Shown here: piece after piece, positions 8,424 to 17,353 of the stretch | Layout: every line of letters begins with the position of its first letter | Position numbering within the stretch: the first letter of the stretch is position 1 | Assembly: GCF_009856865.1 (NCBI RefSeq) | Contig: NZ_WVUD01000022.1 | Location: 1-64,000 of the forward strand | Length of the DNA stretch: 64,000 nucleotides | Source: Solidesulfovibrio aerotolerans | Lineage (GTDB): Bacteria; Desulfobacterota; Desulfovibrionia; Desulfovibrionales; Desulfovibrionaceae | Reading direction: 5' to 3' | The notes under the pieces: model-generated | What the model was told of the DNA's origin: nothing | Databases searched by the model: none | The model's input: only the letters and a program-made list of their open reading frames with translations | Translations under genes and position numbers: made by a program

Positions 8424-9812
8424 ATGATTCGTGACAAGGCCGGTTCCCCGGCCATGGTGCTCGCCACCGTCTGCATCGCCCAATTCATGGCCCCGTTCAT
8501 GCTGACCGCCGTGGGCGTGGCCCTGCCGTCCCTGGGGCGCGATCTCGGGGCCTCGGCCATGCAGCTGGGCCTTATCGAACAACTCTACGTCGTGTCCCTG
8601 GCCATGGCCATGCTCACCTTCGGCCGCTTCGGCGATATCGTGGGCCAGCGCCGGGTGATGCTGCCGGGCCTGGCGCTTTTTACCGGCCTGACCTGCTCCC
8701 TGGGCTTCACCACCTCGGTGGAAATGATCCTGCTGCAGCGCTTTTTCCAGGGGCTGGGCGCGGCCATGATGCTCTCCGGCTCGCTGGCCCTGGTGGCTGC
8801 CGCCTATCCGCCGGAAATCCGGGGCCGCAAAATCGGCCTCGTTTCGGCCTTCACCTACGCCGGCCTGTCCATGGGACCGGTCCTTGGCGGCTACGTCACC
8901 GGCCATTTCGGCTGGCGGCTGGTGTTTCTCATGTCTGCGCCGCTGGGGCTGGCCGCAACCGGCATGTGCCTGTTTGGCATGCGCGAGGCGGTCAAAAACG
9001 CCTCGGGCGAGCGCATGGACTGGCGCGGCGGACTGGCCTACGCCGCCAGCGTCGGACTGGTTATGCTGGGCGCGGCCCATGCCCGGGAGATCCCGCTGGG
9101 ACCGGCCATGATCGCCGGGGGCATTCTCGGTCTGGCCCTTTTCCTGCGCCTGCAAACCCACACCCCCTGCCCGCTCCTGGACGTGGGCCTGTTGCGCCGC
9201 AACCGCTTTTTCACCCTCAGCTGTCTGGCGGCGCTGGGCAGCTACGCCGCCACCTTCGGACTCACCTTTTTCATGAGCCTCTATCTGCAATACGCCAAAG
9301 GCCTGCCGCCGCGTCTGGCCGGTTTCGTCCTTTTGGCCCAACCCGTCATGCAGGTCATTGCCTCGCCCCTGTCCGGCCGGCTGGCCGAACGCATGGCCCC
9401 GGCGCGGCTGGCCACCATCGGCATGCTCATCAGCGCCGTCGGACTCTTCGCCGCTGCCGTGACCATCGGCCCGGATACGCCGCTGTGGCTGCTGGTCCTG
9501 GAACTGGCTGTCATCGGCACGGGCTTTGGCGTCTTTGTCACGCCCAATTCCACCGCCATCATGGCCAGCGTGCAAAAACGCCAGTTCGGGCTGGCTTCAG
9601 GCATGATCGCCAGTATGCGCACGCTTGGCATGGCCGTGTCCATGTCCAGCATCACGCTCATTTTCGCCCTCTTCATGCACGATGCGGCCATCGGCCCGGA
9701 CACGCTGCCGGCCTTTCTGACCAGCCTGCGGGTGGGGCTGACAGCCTTCGCCATCTACTCCTGCGTGGGGGTGCTCCTGTCGCTGCTGCGCGGCGCGCGC
9801 AGCGCGCGCTAG
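8424..9812 (+). CDS. MFS multidrug exporter, DHA2 (EmrB/QacA) type
   Basis: A 462-residue major-facilitator protein with about 14 hydrophobic segments, the DHA2 drug:proton antiporter pattern. Family features are the loop 2-3 motif FGRFGDIVGQRRVM and the antiporter motif C region AGLSMGPVLGGYVTGHFGWRLVF in helix 5. An AGGAAG ribosome binding site precedes the ATG. It is monocistronic as far as I can see; the substrate is unknown. It is divergent from phoU, with a 182-base gap. Confidence 0.9.
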   Translation: MIRDKAGSPAMVLATVCIAQFMAPFMLTAVGVALPSLGRDLGASAMQLGLIEQLYVVSLAMAMLTFGRFGDIVGQRRVMLPGLALFTGLTCSLGFTTSVEMILLQRFFQGLGAAMMLSGSLALVAAAYPPEIRGRKIGLVSAFTYAGLSMGPVLGGYVTGHFGWRLVFLMSAPLGLAATGMCLFGMREAVKNASGERMDWRGGLAYAASVGLVMLGAAHAREIPLGPAMIAGGILGLALFLRLQTHTPCPLLDVGLLRRNRFFTLSCLAALGSYAATFGLTFFMSLYLQYAKGLPPRLAGFVLLAQPVMQVIASPLSGRLAERMAPARLATIGMLISAVGLFAAAVTIGPDTPLWLLVLELAVIGTGFGVFVTPNSTAIMASVQKRQFGLASGMIASMRTLGMAVSMSSITLIFALFMHDAAIGPDTLPAFLTSLRVGLTAFAIYSCVGVLLSLLRGARSAR

Positions 9813-9860
9813 CGAAGGGAGAGAGGGGACGAGTTGAAGAGAAGAAGAGAAGGCAGAAGA

Positions 9861-9900
9861 GGCCTCCGGCGGCCAAAGGGGTGGCCCCTTTGGAATCCCT
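9861..9900. repeat. Palindromic repeat with inverted GCCTCCGGCGGC module
   Basis: GCCTCCGGCGGCC at 9862-9874 runs into a perfect hairpin, AAAGGGG-TGG-CCCCTTT, at 9875-9891 that is extended by CC/GG on both sides. This is the module seen beside the palindromes at 1-48, 28901-28943 and 44102-44169, with a different palindrome core. It sits in the 195-base gap between the convergent MFS and marC genes, where it could act as a bidirectional terminator. The rest of the gap shows no gene. Confidence 0.65.
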
Positions 9901-10007
9901 CCTGAAAGGCAAGGGGTAAAGTGGGGACGGCGTTGCCGCGATGGTGGGCGGGAGCGGAGAAAGCACTTCCGTCGGGTGGGAATGCCGCAAGGCAAGCTTG
10001 ACAGGGG

Positions 10008-10628
10008 CTAGTGCAGCACCGGAAAGGCGGCGATGACGCCCGTAATAATGAACTGGATGCCCAGGGCCAAGGTGATCAGGCCAAAAATCTTGGTGAAAAT
10101 GTCCATGCCGGTGTGGCCGAGGAAACGGACGATGACCGGGGAATAGAAAAAAGTCAGGTAATTGATCAGCGTCACGCCGCCTATGGCCGCTCCGATCTTG
10201 AGCAGCCCGTTCATGGAACCGGCGCTTTCGGCAAATAAAATGATGGTGGACATGGTGCCGGCCCCGGTGGTCAGCGGGATGGCAATGGGGACCACGGCCA
10301 GCGGTATCATCTCGGACAGGGTGGCCGGAATGAACCCTGCGGGTTCGTCGCATTTGCTTTTAAGCATACCCAGGCCGCTGGTGACCAGGAGCAGGCCGCC
10401 GGCTATGCGGAAGGCGGCGATGGAGATGCCGAAAAATTCCAGCACTGCCGCGCCGATGACCAGGGAAACGACCATGGTGACCAGCGAACTGCCCGTGGCC
10501 ACGGTACACATGCGGTGCTGGCCCGCAACGTCGATGCCCCGGCACAGATTCATGTGCAGCGGCAGGGCCGGGATGTTGTTGGCCACGGCAAAAAGGCCGA
10601 GCAGATAATGCTGAAAGGTCATTTCCAT
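10008..10628 (-). CDS. MarC family integral membrane protein
   Basis: A 206-residue protein with about six membrane segments, matching the MarC/UPF0056 family: N-terminal LLGLFAVANNIPALPLHM, the FFGISIAAFRIAGGLLL helix, and PLAVVPIAIPLTTGAGTMST in the third helix region. Function is unknown; E. coli MarC is no longer considered a drug-resistance factor. I chose the ATG at 10628 (M-E-M) because AAAGGAAG lies at proper spacing, rather than the upstream in-frame start at 10652. Pyruvate kinase is transcribed just upstream in the same direction, with a hairpin between. Confidence 0.88.
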   Translation of the reverse strand: MEMTFQHYLLGLFAVANNIPALPLHMNLCRGIDVAGQHRMCTVATGSSLVTMVVSLVIGAAVLEFFGISIAAFRIAGGLLLVTSGLGMLKSKCDEPAGFIPATLSEMIPLAVVPIAIPLTTGAGTMSTIILFAESAGSMNGLLKIGAAIGGVTLINYLTFFYSPVIVRFLGHTGMDIFTKIFGLITLALGIQFIITGVIAAFPVLH

Positions 10629-10659
10629 GGGTTGCCGCTTCCTTTGGCGCACAAACCGA

Positions 10660-10698
10660 AGCCGGGGAAGACGCCGTCAGCCGACGCCCTCCCCGGCT
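10660..10698 (-). terminator. Stem-loop after pyruvate kinase
   Basis: AGCCGGGG at 10660-10667 pairs with CCCCGGCT at 10691-10698, with further partial pairing (GTC/GAC) inside. It lies eight bases beyond the pyk stop in the minus direction. The following tract is only moderately T-rich, so termination may be weak or factor-assisted. Confidence 0.45.
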
Positions 10699-10705
10699 CC
10701 AGTTG

Positions 10706-12142
10706 TTACTTGCAATAGATCTTAATTTCGTTGGTGCCCGGCGTGTCGTTGCCCGGGGTCGGCCGGCCGGCCGTGATGACCACCGCCTCGCCCGGGGCGA
10801 AATCCGGACAATCATCCACGAACGACTCCACCCGCTCCATGTAGTCCGCCTCGCCGTCCCGGCCGAACTCGAGCAGGCGCGGCTTGACGCCCCAGGAGAA
10901 GTTCAAAAACCGCATGACCCTGGGATCGGGCGTCAGGGCGTAAATGGGCTGGCGCGGCCGGCGGGATGACGTCAGCCGGGCGTTGGTGCCGCTGACCGTG
11001 TGGCACAGGATGGCCTTGCTCTCCATATTGTCGGCAATGAGGCAGGCCGAATAGGCCACGAACTTGCGCGGATTCTTCTCGCGCTTGGGCGCATACGGAG
11101 CCTGGATGCGCTCCAGATAATACTCCAGGGCGTTTTCCGAAATCTGCTGCATCACCTTGACCGCTTCCACGGCATAATCGCCAACCGCCGTCTCTTCCGA
11201 AAGCATGACACAATCCGCCCCGTCGAGGATGGCGTTGGCCACGTCCGTGGACTCGGCCCGGGTGGGGATGGGGTTTTTGACCATGGACAAAAGCATCTGC
11301 GTGGCCACGATGACCGGCCGCTGGGCATGGCGGCAGGCCCGGATGATCTTTTTCTGCATGATCGGCAGTTGCGGGATGGGGCATTCAAGCCCGAGATCGC
11401 CGCGCGCCACCATGACCGCGTCGGTGACGGCCAGGATTTCGTCCAGGTTGTCCACGGCGTTTTGCCGCTCAAGCTTGGAGACCACCGGTGCCCAGACCCC
11501 GTGGCGCTTGATCTCGTCCTTGGTCTGCACCACGTCGGCGGCGTTCTGGACAAAGGAAATGGCCACGGCGTCCACGCCGACATCAAGCCCTTCGTGGAGA
11601 TCCTTGATGTCTTTGGGGGTGAGTGCCGGCATGGGATGGTGCTTGCCCGGAAAGGCGATGCCCTTGTTGGAGGAGAGCAGGCCGGCGTTTTGGGCCTCGA
11701 TCTCATAGAGCCGGTCGGCTTTGATCTCCCGGGTGACGTGGAATTGCAGCAGGCCGTCGCTCAAATTGACCGGCATGCCGACCCGCAGCCCGGCCAGCAG
11801 CTCAGGCACATCAAGGGAGACGAACACGCGATCGTCCCGGGCCGGATCAGGGCGTTCGTCGGGCAGGCCCAGCAGCAGCGCCTCGCCCTTGTCCACGGTG
11901 CGCGGCGAGGCAGCCACTTCGCCGATGCGGGTCTTGGGGCCGCACAGATCGGCCATGGCCGTGAGCGGCACGCCCATCTCGCTTTCCAGCGACCGGATGG
12001 TTTTGATGATGGGCGCGAAATAGGCCGCGTCGGCATGGGAAAAGTTCAGGCGGAAAATGCGCACCCCGTGCCGCACCATCTCGCGCATGGTGTCCGGCGC
12101 AAGGGATGCGGGGCCTAGGGTGGCGACGATCTTTGTCAGCAT
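10706..12142 (-). CDS. pyk: Pyruvate kinase
   Basis: Catalyses phosphoenolpyruvate plus ADP to pyruvate plus ATP, the last step of glycolysis. The 478-residue length fits. It opens with TKIVATLGPAS, has the active-site block FSHADA, and the signature VMVARGDLGLECPI with the catalytic lysine region just before it (VSKLERQNAVDN). The Mg-binding Glu and Asp are in this segment. A GGAGG lies eight bases before the ATG. It is divergent from the DUF1844 gene. Confidence 0.96.
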   Translation of the reverse strand: MLTKIVATLGPASLAPDTMREMVRHGVRIFRLNFSHADAAYFAPIIKTIRSLESEMGVPLTAMADLCGPKTRIGEVAASPRTVDKGEALLLGLPDERPDPARDDRVFVSLDVPELLAGLRVGMPVNLSDGLLQFHVTREIKADRLYEIEAQNAGLLSSNKGIAFPGKHHPMPALTPKDIKDLHEGLDVGVDAVAISFVQNAADVVQTKDEIKRHGVWAPVVSKLERQNAVDNLDEILAVTDAVMVARGDLGLECPIPQLPIMQKKIIRACRHAQRPVIVATQMLLSMVKNPIPTRAESTDVANAILDGADCVMLSEETAVGDYAVEAVKVMQQISENALEYYLERIQAPYAPKREKNPRKFVAYSACLIADNMESKAILCHTVSGTNARLTSSRRPRQPIYALTPDPRVMRFLNFSWGVKPRLLEFGRDGEADYMERVESFVDDCPDFAPGEAVVITAGRPTPGNDTPGTNEIKIYCK

Positions 12143-12322
12143 GGTGTTGCCTCCGGGGTCCGAAGCCGCATCCGGCCGGCCGGGCCGGGAAAAAGCGGAT
12201 GCAAGCTGGACGGGTTTGGGGTAAGACTACCCCCGGCTGGTTGCCGTCTTGCGTCATTGCCTTCTGTAATAGGGAGTGCGGCGCAGGACAAGGCCCAATG
12301 CCACGCAAGGAGGACGTCGTTT

Positions 12323-12634
12323 ATGGTCAACGCATCCGACACCACAGGGTCAGGCTCCTGCAAGGAGCGCCGGCCCGGCCAGGAGCCTTGCTTTCCCCCG
12401 GTCTCGTTTATCACCTTCATCCTGTCCCTGGCCCAATCGGCCATGGTGCTCATGGGCGAGGCCCCGGAACCGGAAAGCGGCCGCATCATCACCAATCTGG
12501 CCGAGGCCAAGCACACCATCGACATCCTGGCCATGCTCGACTGCAAGACGCGCGGCAACCTCTCCGCCGAGGAAAGCGACGTGCTGGCCAGCCTGCTGTG
12601 CGACCTGCGCCTGATTTTCGTCAAGAAACAGTAA
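12323..12634 (+). CDS. DUF1844 domain protein
   Basis: A 103-residue protein matching the DUF1844 pattern: FPPVSFITFILSLAQSAMVL followed by a helical segment containing NLAEAKHTIDILAMLDCKTR and a C-terminal LLCDLRLIFVK. The biochemical role of this family is not known. The ATG at 12323 follows AAGGAGG, which makes it preferable to the in-frame ATG at 12257. argC starts 14 bases after its stop, so the two are probably co-transcribed. Confidence 0.85.
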   Translation: MVNASDTTGSGSCKERRPGQEPCFPPVSFITFILSLAQSAMVLMGEAPEPESGRIITNLAEAKHTIDILAMLDCKTRGNLSAEESDVLASLLCDLRLIFVKKQ

Positions 12635-12648
12635 GCCCGAGGACCGTC

Positions 12649-13701
12649 ATGCAGACCATCCCCGTCGGACTTGTGGGCGTGACCGGCTATACCGGCATGG
12701 AACTGGCCCGGATTCTGGCCGTCCATCCGATCTTAAAACTCACCCGGGCGACATCCCGGGCCGAAGCCGGCAAGCCCTTAAAAGCCATCTATCCCTTTCT
12801 GGAAGGCTTCCCGGCCGGCGACGTGGGCATTTCCGCCCCGGACGCCGCCGATCTGGCCGGTTCCTGCAAGCTGGTCTTTCTGGCCGTCCCCCACGGCGCA
12901 GCCATGGACTATGCCGCCGAACTGCTGGCCGCTGGCCTTAAAGTCGTCGATCTGTCGGCGGATTTCCGCCTGCTCGACGCCGGCATCTATGCCGACTGGT
13001 ACGGCCTTACCCACCGCCACCCGCAGCTTTTGCCCGAGGCCGTCTACGGTCTGCCGGAACTGTACGCCGAGCGCATAAAGACCGCCAAATTGACGGCCAA
13101 CCCGGGCTGCTATCCCACCTCGGTCATCCTGGGACTGGCCCCGGCCCTCAAAAACGGCCTCATCAACATTATCGACATCATAGCCGACAGCAAATCCGGG
13201 GCCTCCGGGGCCGGGCGCAAGGCCGCCACAGGCATGCTTTTCTGCGAGGTCCACGACAGCTTCCGGGCGTACAACCTGGGCAAGCACCGCCACACCCCGG
13301 AGATCGAGCAGGAACTGGGCAAGCTGGCCGGTGCCGATATTACCGTGTCGTTTAATCCGCACCTGCTGCCCATCGACCGGGGCATTCTTTCGACCATCTA
13401 TGCCAAGCTGACCCGGCCCATGCCGGTGGAAGAGGTGCGGGCCGTCTACGCCGCCCACTACGCCGACAAGCCCTGGGTGCGCGTGCTGCCGGTGGGCAAA
13501 CTGCCGGAAACGCGCTTCGTTCGCGGCACCATGTTCTGCGATATCGGCCTGGTGGTCGATCCCCGCACCAATCGGCTCATCGTGGTGTCGGCCATCGACA
13601 ACCTGTGCCGGGGCGCTTCGGGCCAGGCCGTGGCCTGCGCCAACCTCATGTCCGGCCTGCCCGTGGACGCGGGGCTTAACCTCGCGCCCATGATGCCCTA
13701 G
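12649..13701 (+). CDS. argC: N-acetyl-gamma-glutamyl-phosphate reductase
   Basis: The NADPH-dependent reductase of the third step of arginine biosynthesis. The 350-residue protein begins with the nucleotide-binding GVTGYTGMELARIL and has the catalytic cysteine in LTANPGCYPTS; HRHTPEIEQEL and FNPHLLPIDRG are further ArgC hallmarks. The open frame extends to 12106, but the ATG at 12649 gives the correct Rossmann start and follows GAGGA. No other arg gene is adjacent. It ends 13 bases before a strong palindrome. Confidence 0.96.
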   Translation: MQTIPVGLVGVTGYTGMELARILAVHPILKLTRATSRAEAGKPLKAIYPFLEGFPAGDVGISAPDAADLAGSCKLVFLAVPHGAAMDYAAELLAAGLKVVDLSADFRLLDAGIYADWYGLTHRHPQLLPEAVYGLPELYAERIKTAKLTANPGCYPTSVILGLAPALKNGLINIIDIIADSKSGASGAGRKAATGMLFCEVHDSFRAYNLGKHRHTPEIEQELGKLAGADITVSFNPHLLPIDRGILSTIYAKLTRPMPVEEVRAVYAAHYADKPWVRVLPVGKLPETRFVRGTMFCDIGLVVDPRTNRLIVVSAIDNLCRGASGQAVACANLMSGLPVDAGLNLAPMMP

Positions 13702-13714
13702 ACGGCACAACAAT

Positions 13715-13758
13715 GCGGGGAGGGAAACCCTTTTTTCAAAAAGGGTTTCCCTCCCCGC
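13715..13758. repeat. 44-base palindrome after argC
   Basis: Arms of 21 bases beginning GCGGGGAGGGAAACCC are separated by TC. The inner part is the same sequence as the palindrome at 1-34, while the outer GCGGGGA/TCCCCGC differs. The stem has a run of T next to the loop, so it could end argC transcription, although it lacks a T-tract after the stem. This is a member of a dispersed palindrome family. Confidence 0.75.
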
Positions 13759-13814
13759 GCCCCTCCCCTCCCAAAAACTTGCAACGGGGGAAGGGTGAAT
13801 CGGGGGGGTATTTG

Positions 13815-14060
13815 ATGACCCAGGACAATGTGCGCCGCTTTTATGAACAGTTCGAGACCAATCTGGAACTGCGCAAGCTGCTCTACGCGGCCGAGGGGGC
13901 CGAAGGCCGTGAGGCGGCCCTGCGCGAGGCCGGCTTTCATTTCACCAACGAAGAATTCGACTCCATGGTCGATGTGCTCCACGTCAAATGCCAGACCCAC
14001 GAAGAAGCCGAACGCTTTTTCGAGTTCCGCAACTGGTGGAACTTCCTGCGCGGGAACTAG
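13815..14060 (+). CDS. Nif11 domain small protein
   Basis: An 81-residue protein whose residues 1-55 match the Nif11-like domain (MTQDNVRRFYEQFETNLELR, then LREAGFHFTNEEF), a fold used as leader peptide in some RiPP families and found near nitrogen-fixation genes. The C-terminus ends FRNWWNFLRGN; there is no Gly-Gly cleavage site and no Cys- or Ser-rich core, and no RiPP maturase is adjacent. The ATG at 13815 is preferred over the in-frame ATG at 13713, which lies inside the repeat. The stop is three bases before the DUF1847 gene. Confidence 0.75.
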   Translation: MTQDNVRRFYEQFETNLELRKLLYAAEGAEGREAALREAGFHFTNEEFDSMVDVLHVKCQTHEEAERFFEFRNWWNFLRGN

Positions 14061-14063
14061 GCC

Positions 14064-14759
14064 ATGACCGACACGCCCCAACTCCCCCAATGCGCCATCT
14101 GCCCGTTTGACTGGTCCGAACGCTGGTGCCGCGCCGCCAAGGGCAAGGCCCCGAGCGATTGCCCGTCGTTGCGCCTGCGCGATCTGGCCGACACATCGGT
14201 GGCCTGCATGGTGGCCGAGCCGTGCGCCACGTTTGCCAAGCAGGCCTCGCTCCAGGAAGCGTCGTGCTACGGCGGCCGCACAGAAGGCTACGGCGCGGTC
14301 GTGCCGCTCAAACCCCGCATTGTCGAAATCGTGGAATTCGCCCGACGCCTGGGCTATCGCCGCTTGGGACTGGCTTTTTGCATCGGTCTTCGGGCCGAGG
14401 CCGCAGTGGTGCACGAGATTTTGACCACCAACGGGTTCGAGGTCGCTTCCGTTGGCTGCAAGGTCGGCGGCAAGCCCAAGTCGCTCCTGGGCTTGGGAGC
14501 GAGCGATCAGGTCGATCCAAACGCCGCCCATGAAACCATGTGCAACCCGATCTTCCAGGCCCTGGCGCTCAATGAGGCACGCTCGGAGTTTAATATCCTC
14601 CTTGGCCTGTGCGTGGGGCATGATTCGCTCTTTTTCAAGCACGCCACAGCCATGGGCACGGTGCTGGCCGTCAAAGACCGGCTGCTCGGGCATAATCCCC
14701 TGGCCGCGATCTTTCAGTATGAAAGCTATTACCGGTATCTGAAACAGCCGCTGCCCTAG
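14064..14759 (+). CDS. DUF1847 cysteine-rich protein
   Basis: A 231-residue cytoplasmic protein with the DUF1847 layout: an N-terminal zinc-ribbon-like cluster (CAICPFDWSERWC, then DCPSL), followed by ARRLGYRRLGLAFCIGLRAEA and LGLCVGHDSLFFKH. The cysteine spacing suggests a bound metal; the reaction is unknown. The gene starts three bases after the Nif11-protein stop, indicating an operon. The next gene (membrane protein) follows by 17 bases. Confidence 0.8.
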   Translation: MTDTPQLPQCAICPFDWSERWCRAAKGKAPSDCPSLRLRDLADTSVACMVAEPCATFAKQASLQEASCYGGRTEGYGAVVPLKPRIVEIVEFARRLGYRRLGLAFCIGLRAEAAVVHEILTTNGFEVASVGCKVGGKPKSLLGLGASDQVDPNAAHETMCNPIFQALALNEARSEFNILLGLCVGHDSLFFKHATAMGTVLAVKDRLLGHNPLAAIFQYESYYRYLKQPLP

Positions 14760-14776
14760 GCGGAGACAGGCCGGCC

Positions 14777-15550
14777 ATGCACAACCTTTTCTGGTACAGC
14801 GAAACCGCGACCATCGTCATTCTCGGGGTGCCGACCCTGTTCTATCTCGTGGTGGCCTACCGCCGCAACGCGCCGCCCATCGAATATCTGTCGGAAACCA
14901 TCTCCAACTACAGCCTGTTTAATTCGCTCTATTCCATCTTTTTAAGCATGGCCCTGGTCACCCTGCTCGTCAACTTCAACACCGTCCAGGACGACACCCG
15001 CAAGGAATCCGAGGCCATGGTCTCCATGGGCCGGCTGCTCAACGGCCTTTCCGACGCCGAGGGCCTCAAAAAAGGTCTGGTCGCCTACGCCAAAAGCGTG
15101 GTGGATTATGACATTGCGGCTTTGCAGGAAGGGAAGATGTCGCCCCAGGCGTCCGAGGCCTTCGACGCGCTTTGGAAGCAGGCCTATGCCATCCCGCTGA
15201 CCAGCAAAAACGAGGAGACAATCCACCGGCTGGTGCTGGGGGATTTGACCGACATGACCAAATGCCGGCTGACACGGAGGATCAAAGCCGCGTCCAACCT
15301 GCATCCCTTGATTTTCAGCCTCATCGTGGCCGGCTACTATGTCATGCTCTTAAAGACCTGGCTGACCCGGGTGGGCAACAGAAAGACCCAGCTCGCCTTC
15401 GAGCTGCCCATGTTCGCCATGATCCTCCTGGTCATCACCGTCATCATCGATCTCAACACGCCCTTTGTGGGTATCGTCAACATCGACGTCTCTGCCTTTG
15501 ACTTCGCGTTTAAGCGTGTCACCATCCTGGCCGGTCTGCCCTACCCCTGA
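14777..15550 (+). CDS. Bestrophin-like (DUF4239-type) membrane protein
   Basis: A 257-residue protein with membrane segments near residues 7-28, 50-68, 175-195 and 210-228, and a soluble middle with SMGRLLNGLSDAEGLKKGLV. The layout (two N-terminal helices, helical middle, two C-terminal helices) fits the bestrophin-like DUF4239 family, for which ion-channel activity has been proposed by analogy only. It is co-directional with the Nif11 and DUF1847 genes. Family assignment is moderately sure, function unknown. Confidence 0.6.
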   Translation: MHNLFWYSETATIVILGVPTLFYLVVAYRRNAPPIEYLSETISNYSLFNSLYSIFLSMALVTLLVNFNTVQDDTRKESEAMVSMGRLLNGLSDAEGLKKGLVAYAKSVVDYDIAALQEGKMSPQASEAFDALWKQAYAIPLTSKNEETIHRLVLGDLTDMTKCRLTRRIKAASNLHPLIFSLIVAGYYVMLLKTWLTRVGNRKTQLAFELPMFAMILLVITVIIDLNTPFVGIVNIDVSAFDFAFKRVTILAGLPYP

Positions 15551-15581
15551 CCGGCCCGCCGCGTCATTCCAGCCTGCGCCC

Positions 15582-16106
15582 TTACCCCGCCAACGCCTCG
15601 GCGCTGGTCGTCACAATCCCGCGCGTCGAAACGGCATTGAGCGCAATAAGATGCAGCAACTCGCTGACCGTGGTGCAGCAGTCGCCCAAAATCGAGACGC
15701 GGTACTTCTCGGCCGCGCGGGAGATGGCCGTGTGGGTGACGCAGTTCTGGGTCATCATACCGCAAAAAAGCAGATGCTCGGCCCCGCAGCCGGCCAGCAC
15801 CGTCTCCAGGTCGGTGTCCACAAAACCATCCGCATGGCCCTTGACCACCACCGGCGCGTCGGGCGCGGCAGCCAGCAGCCGGGGATGAAACGCCACCCCG
15901 GGTGTGCCGGGGTTAAAAAACGGCGCGCCACCGGCCTTGGCGACATGTTGCACCAGCACCACCGGGATGGCGAGCTCCTTGGCCCGGCCGATGGCCGCGA
16001 CCACGGCGTCAAGGATCGCTTCCGCGTTCCAGAGCGGAAACAAGCCCCCCGGAAAATAGTCATTTTGCAGATCAATGACCACGAGCACTTTTTTTTCCTG
16101 ACGCAT
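15582..16106 (-). CDS. Isochorismatase-like cysteine hydrolase
   Basis: A 174-residue hydrolase of the isochorismatase/nicotinamidase superfamily. The catalytic triad is visible: Asp12 in VVIDLQNDYF, Lys in VVVKGHADG and the nucleophile Cys in GMMTQNCVTHTA. The substrate could be an amide such as nicotinamide, or a related compound; the sequence does not decide. The start is ATG with GCGGAGG upstream. It converges with the DUF4239 gene, and the MFS gene lies upstream on the same strand. Confidence 0.88.
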   Translation of the reverse strand: MRQEKKVLVVIDLQNDYFPGGLFPLWNAEAILDAVVAAIGRAKELAIPVVLVQHVAKAGGAPFFNPGTPGVAFHPRLLAAAPDAPVVVKGHADGFVDTDLETVLAGCGAEHLLFCGMMTQNCVTHTAISRAAEKYRVSILGDCCTTVSELLHLIALNAVSTRGIVTTSAEALAG

Positions 16107-16159
16107 GGAAATCCTCCGCTGTTACCCGTTGGCGCGGCCGCACGCCCCTTCCCCGCGCG

Positions 16160-17353
16160 CTATGCCTTGGCGGGCGTGCGGATGCACTGGGCAAAGGCCA
16201 GGGAGACGAGGCCGAGGCCCACGCCGATGAAAAACGGGATTTTGTAATCGACCATCCACAGGATGCCGCCGAGCACGGGCACGACCACGGCCGCGATGTG
16301 GTTGATGGTGAACCCCAGGGCCATGCCCGAGGCCATGTCTTCAGGGGCGGCGATTTTTTGGTAGTAGGTGCGAATGCCCACCGAGAAGTTAAACAGCAGG
16401 AAATCGAGGACGTACATGATACCGGCCACGATGTGGGAGTCGGTGTAGGCGTAGGTAAGAAACACCAGGATCATGCCGGCGTATTCAATGGAGAGCAGAT
16501 GGCGTTCGCCAAAGCGGTTGATGGCCCGGCCGATCATGGGATTGAGAAAGTAGTTGATGCTGTTGTTAATCACGAATAGCAGGCTGATGGACTGGACAGA
16601 GTAATCGAATTTCTTGACCAGCAAAAAAATGGCAAAGACAATAAAGATCTGGCGGCGCGAGCCTTCGAGAAACGTCAGCAAATAGTAAAGCCAGTATTTG
16701 CGCCGCAGATACATCTTTTTTTTCTGGGGGACCGCGTTGGTTTCGCAGGGCTTTTTAACCAGTCCCCACAGACCGACCAGGATGACCATGGCGCCGGTGG
16801 CGGCAAAGATGCCGTTATAGCCCATGGTGTCGGCCATAAAGTAGATGAGCACGCCCACCGCGATGTTGGCCAGGGCTCCAACGGCCCGGATGCGCGACAG
16901 GACAACGGGCGCTTCGAAGGTGTTAAAGTGCTGCAGGGTCAGCGATTGGTTGAGCGGCTCGTAATAGTGAAAGCCGGTGGACATGAGCAGCGTGGTGGCG
17001 GTCAGGCCCCAGAAGCTTGGAAAATAGCCGGTGAGGCACAGCCCGACGCCCAGCAGCAGCACGGCCAGGGAGGCAGCGCGCTGTTCGGTGAAAATGAGGA
17101 GCACGTAAATGACGAGCATGGACAAAAAGCCCGGCACTTCGCGGATGGACTGGACAAAGCCAAGCTGTCCGGCCGAGAGGTGGGCCGCTTCCACGGCGAA
17201 GTTGTTAATAAGCGTCTGCCAGGCTTGCAGGCCGGCGGTGGTGGCGATGGTGGAGACGAGCAGGAAGAGGAGAATATCGTGGCGTCCCGTGGCGCGCAGG
17301 GCGTCGCGGGTGAGCGCGTATTCCGGGCGGGCCGGATCAAGGTGTCGTTTCAC
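16160..17353 (-). CDS. MFS transporter in glycan operon
   Basis: A 397-residue major-facilitator protein with about 12 membrane helices, including FVQSIREVPGFLSMLVIYVL and the C-terminal VVPVLGGILWMVDYKIPFF. It starts with GTG, and that codon overlaps the asparagine synthase stop (GTGA), so it is translated after asnB in a glycosyltransferase-asnB-MFS operon. Such a setting suggests export or uptake linked to a modified glycan, but the substrate is not evident. Confidence 0.85.
   Translation of the reverse strand: MKRHLDPARPEYALTRDALRATGRHDILLFLLVSTIATTAGLQAWQTLINNFAVEAAHLSAGQLGFVQSIREVPGFLSMLVIYVLLIFTEQRAASLAVLLLGVGLCLTGYFPSFWGLTATTLLMSTGFHYYEPLNQSLTLQHFNTFEAPVVLSRIRAVGALANIAVGVLIYFMADTMGYNGIFAATGAMVILVGLWGLVKKPCETNAVPQKKKMYLRRKYWLYYLLTFLEGSRRQIFIVFAIFLLVKKFDYSVQSISLLFVINNSINYFLNPMIGRAINRFGERHLLSIEYAGMILVFLTYAYTDSHIVAGIMYVLDFLLFNFSVGIRTYYQKIAAPEDMASGMALGFTINHIAAVVVPVLGGILWMVDYKIPFFIGVGLGLVSLAFAQCIRTPAKA

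Noticed and set aside
12106-12648. N-terminal extension of argC
   Set aside because: The extra 181 codons overlap the DUF1844 gene in another frame and have no family similarity; ArgC begins at 12649.
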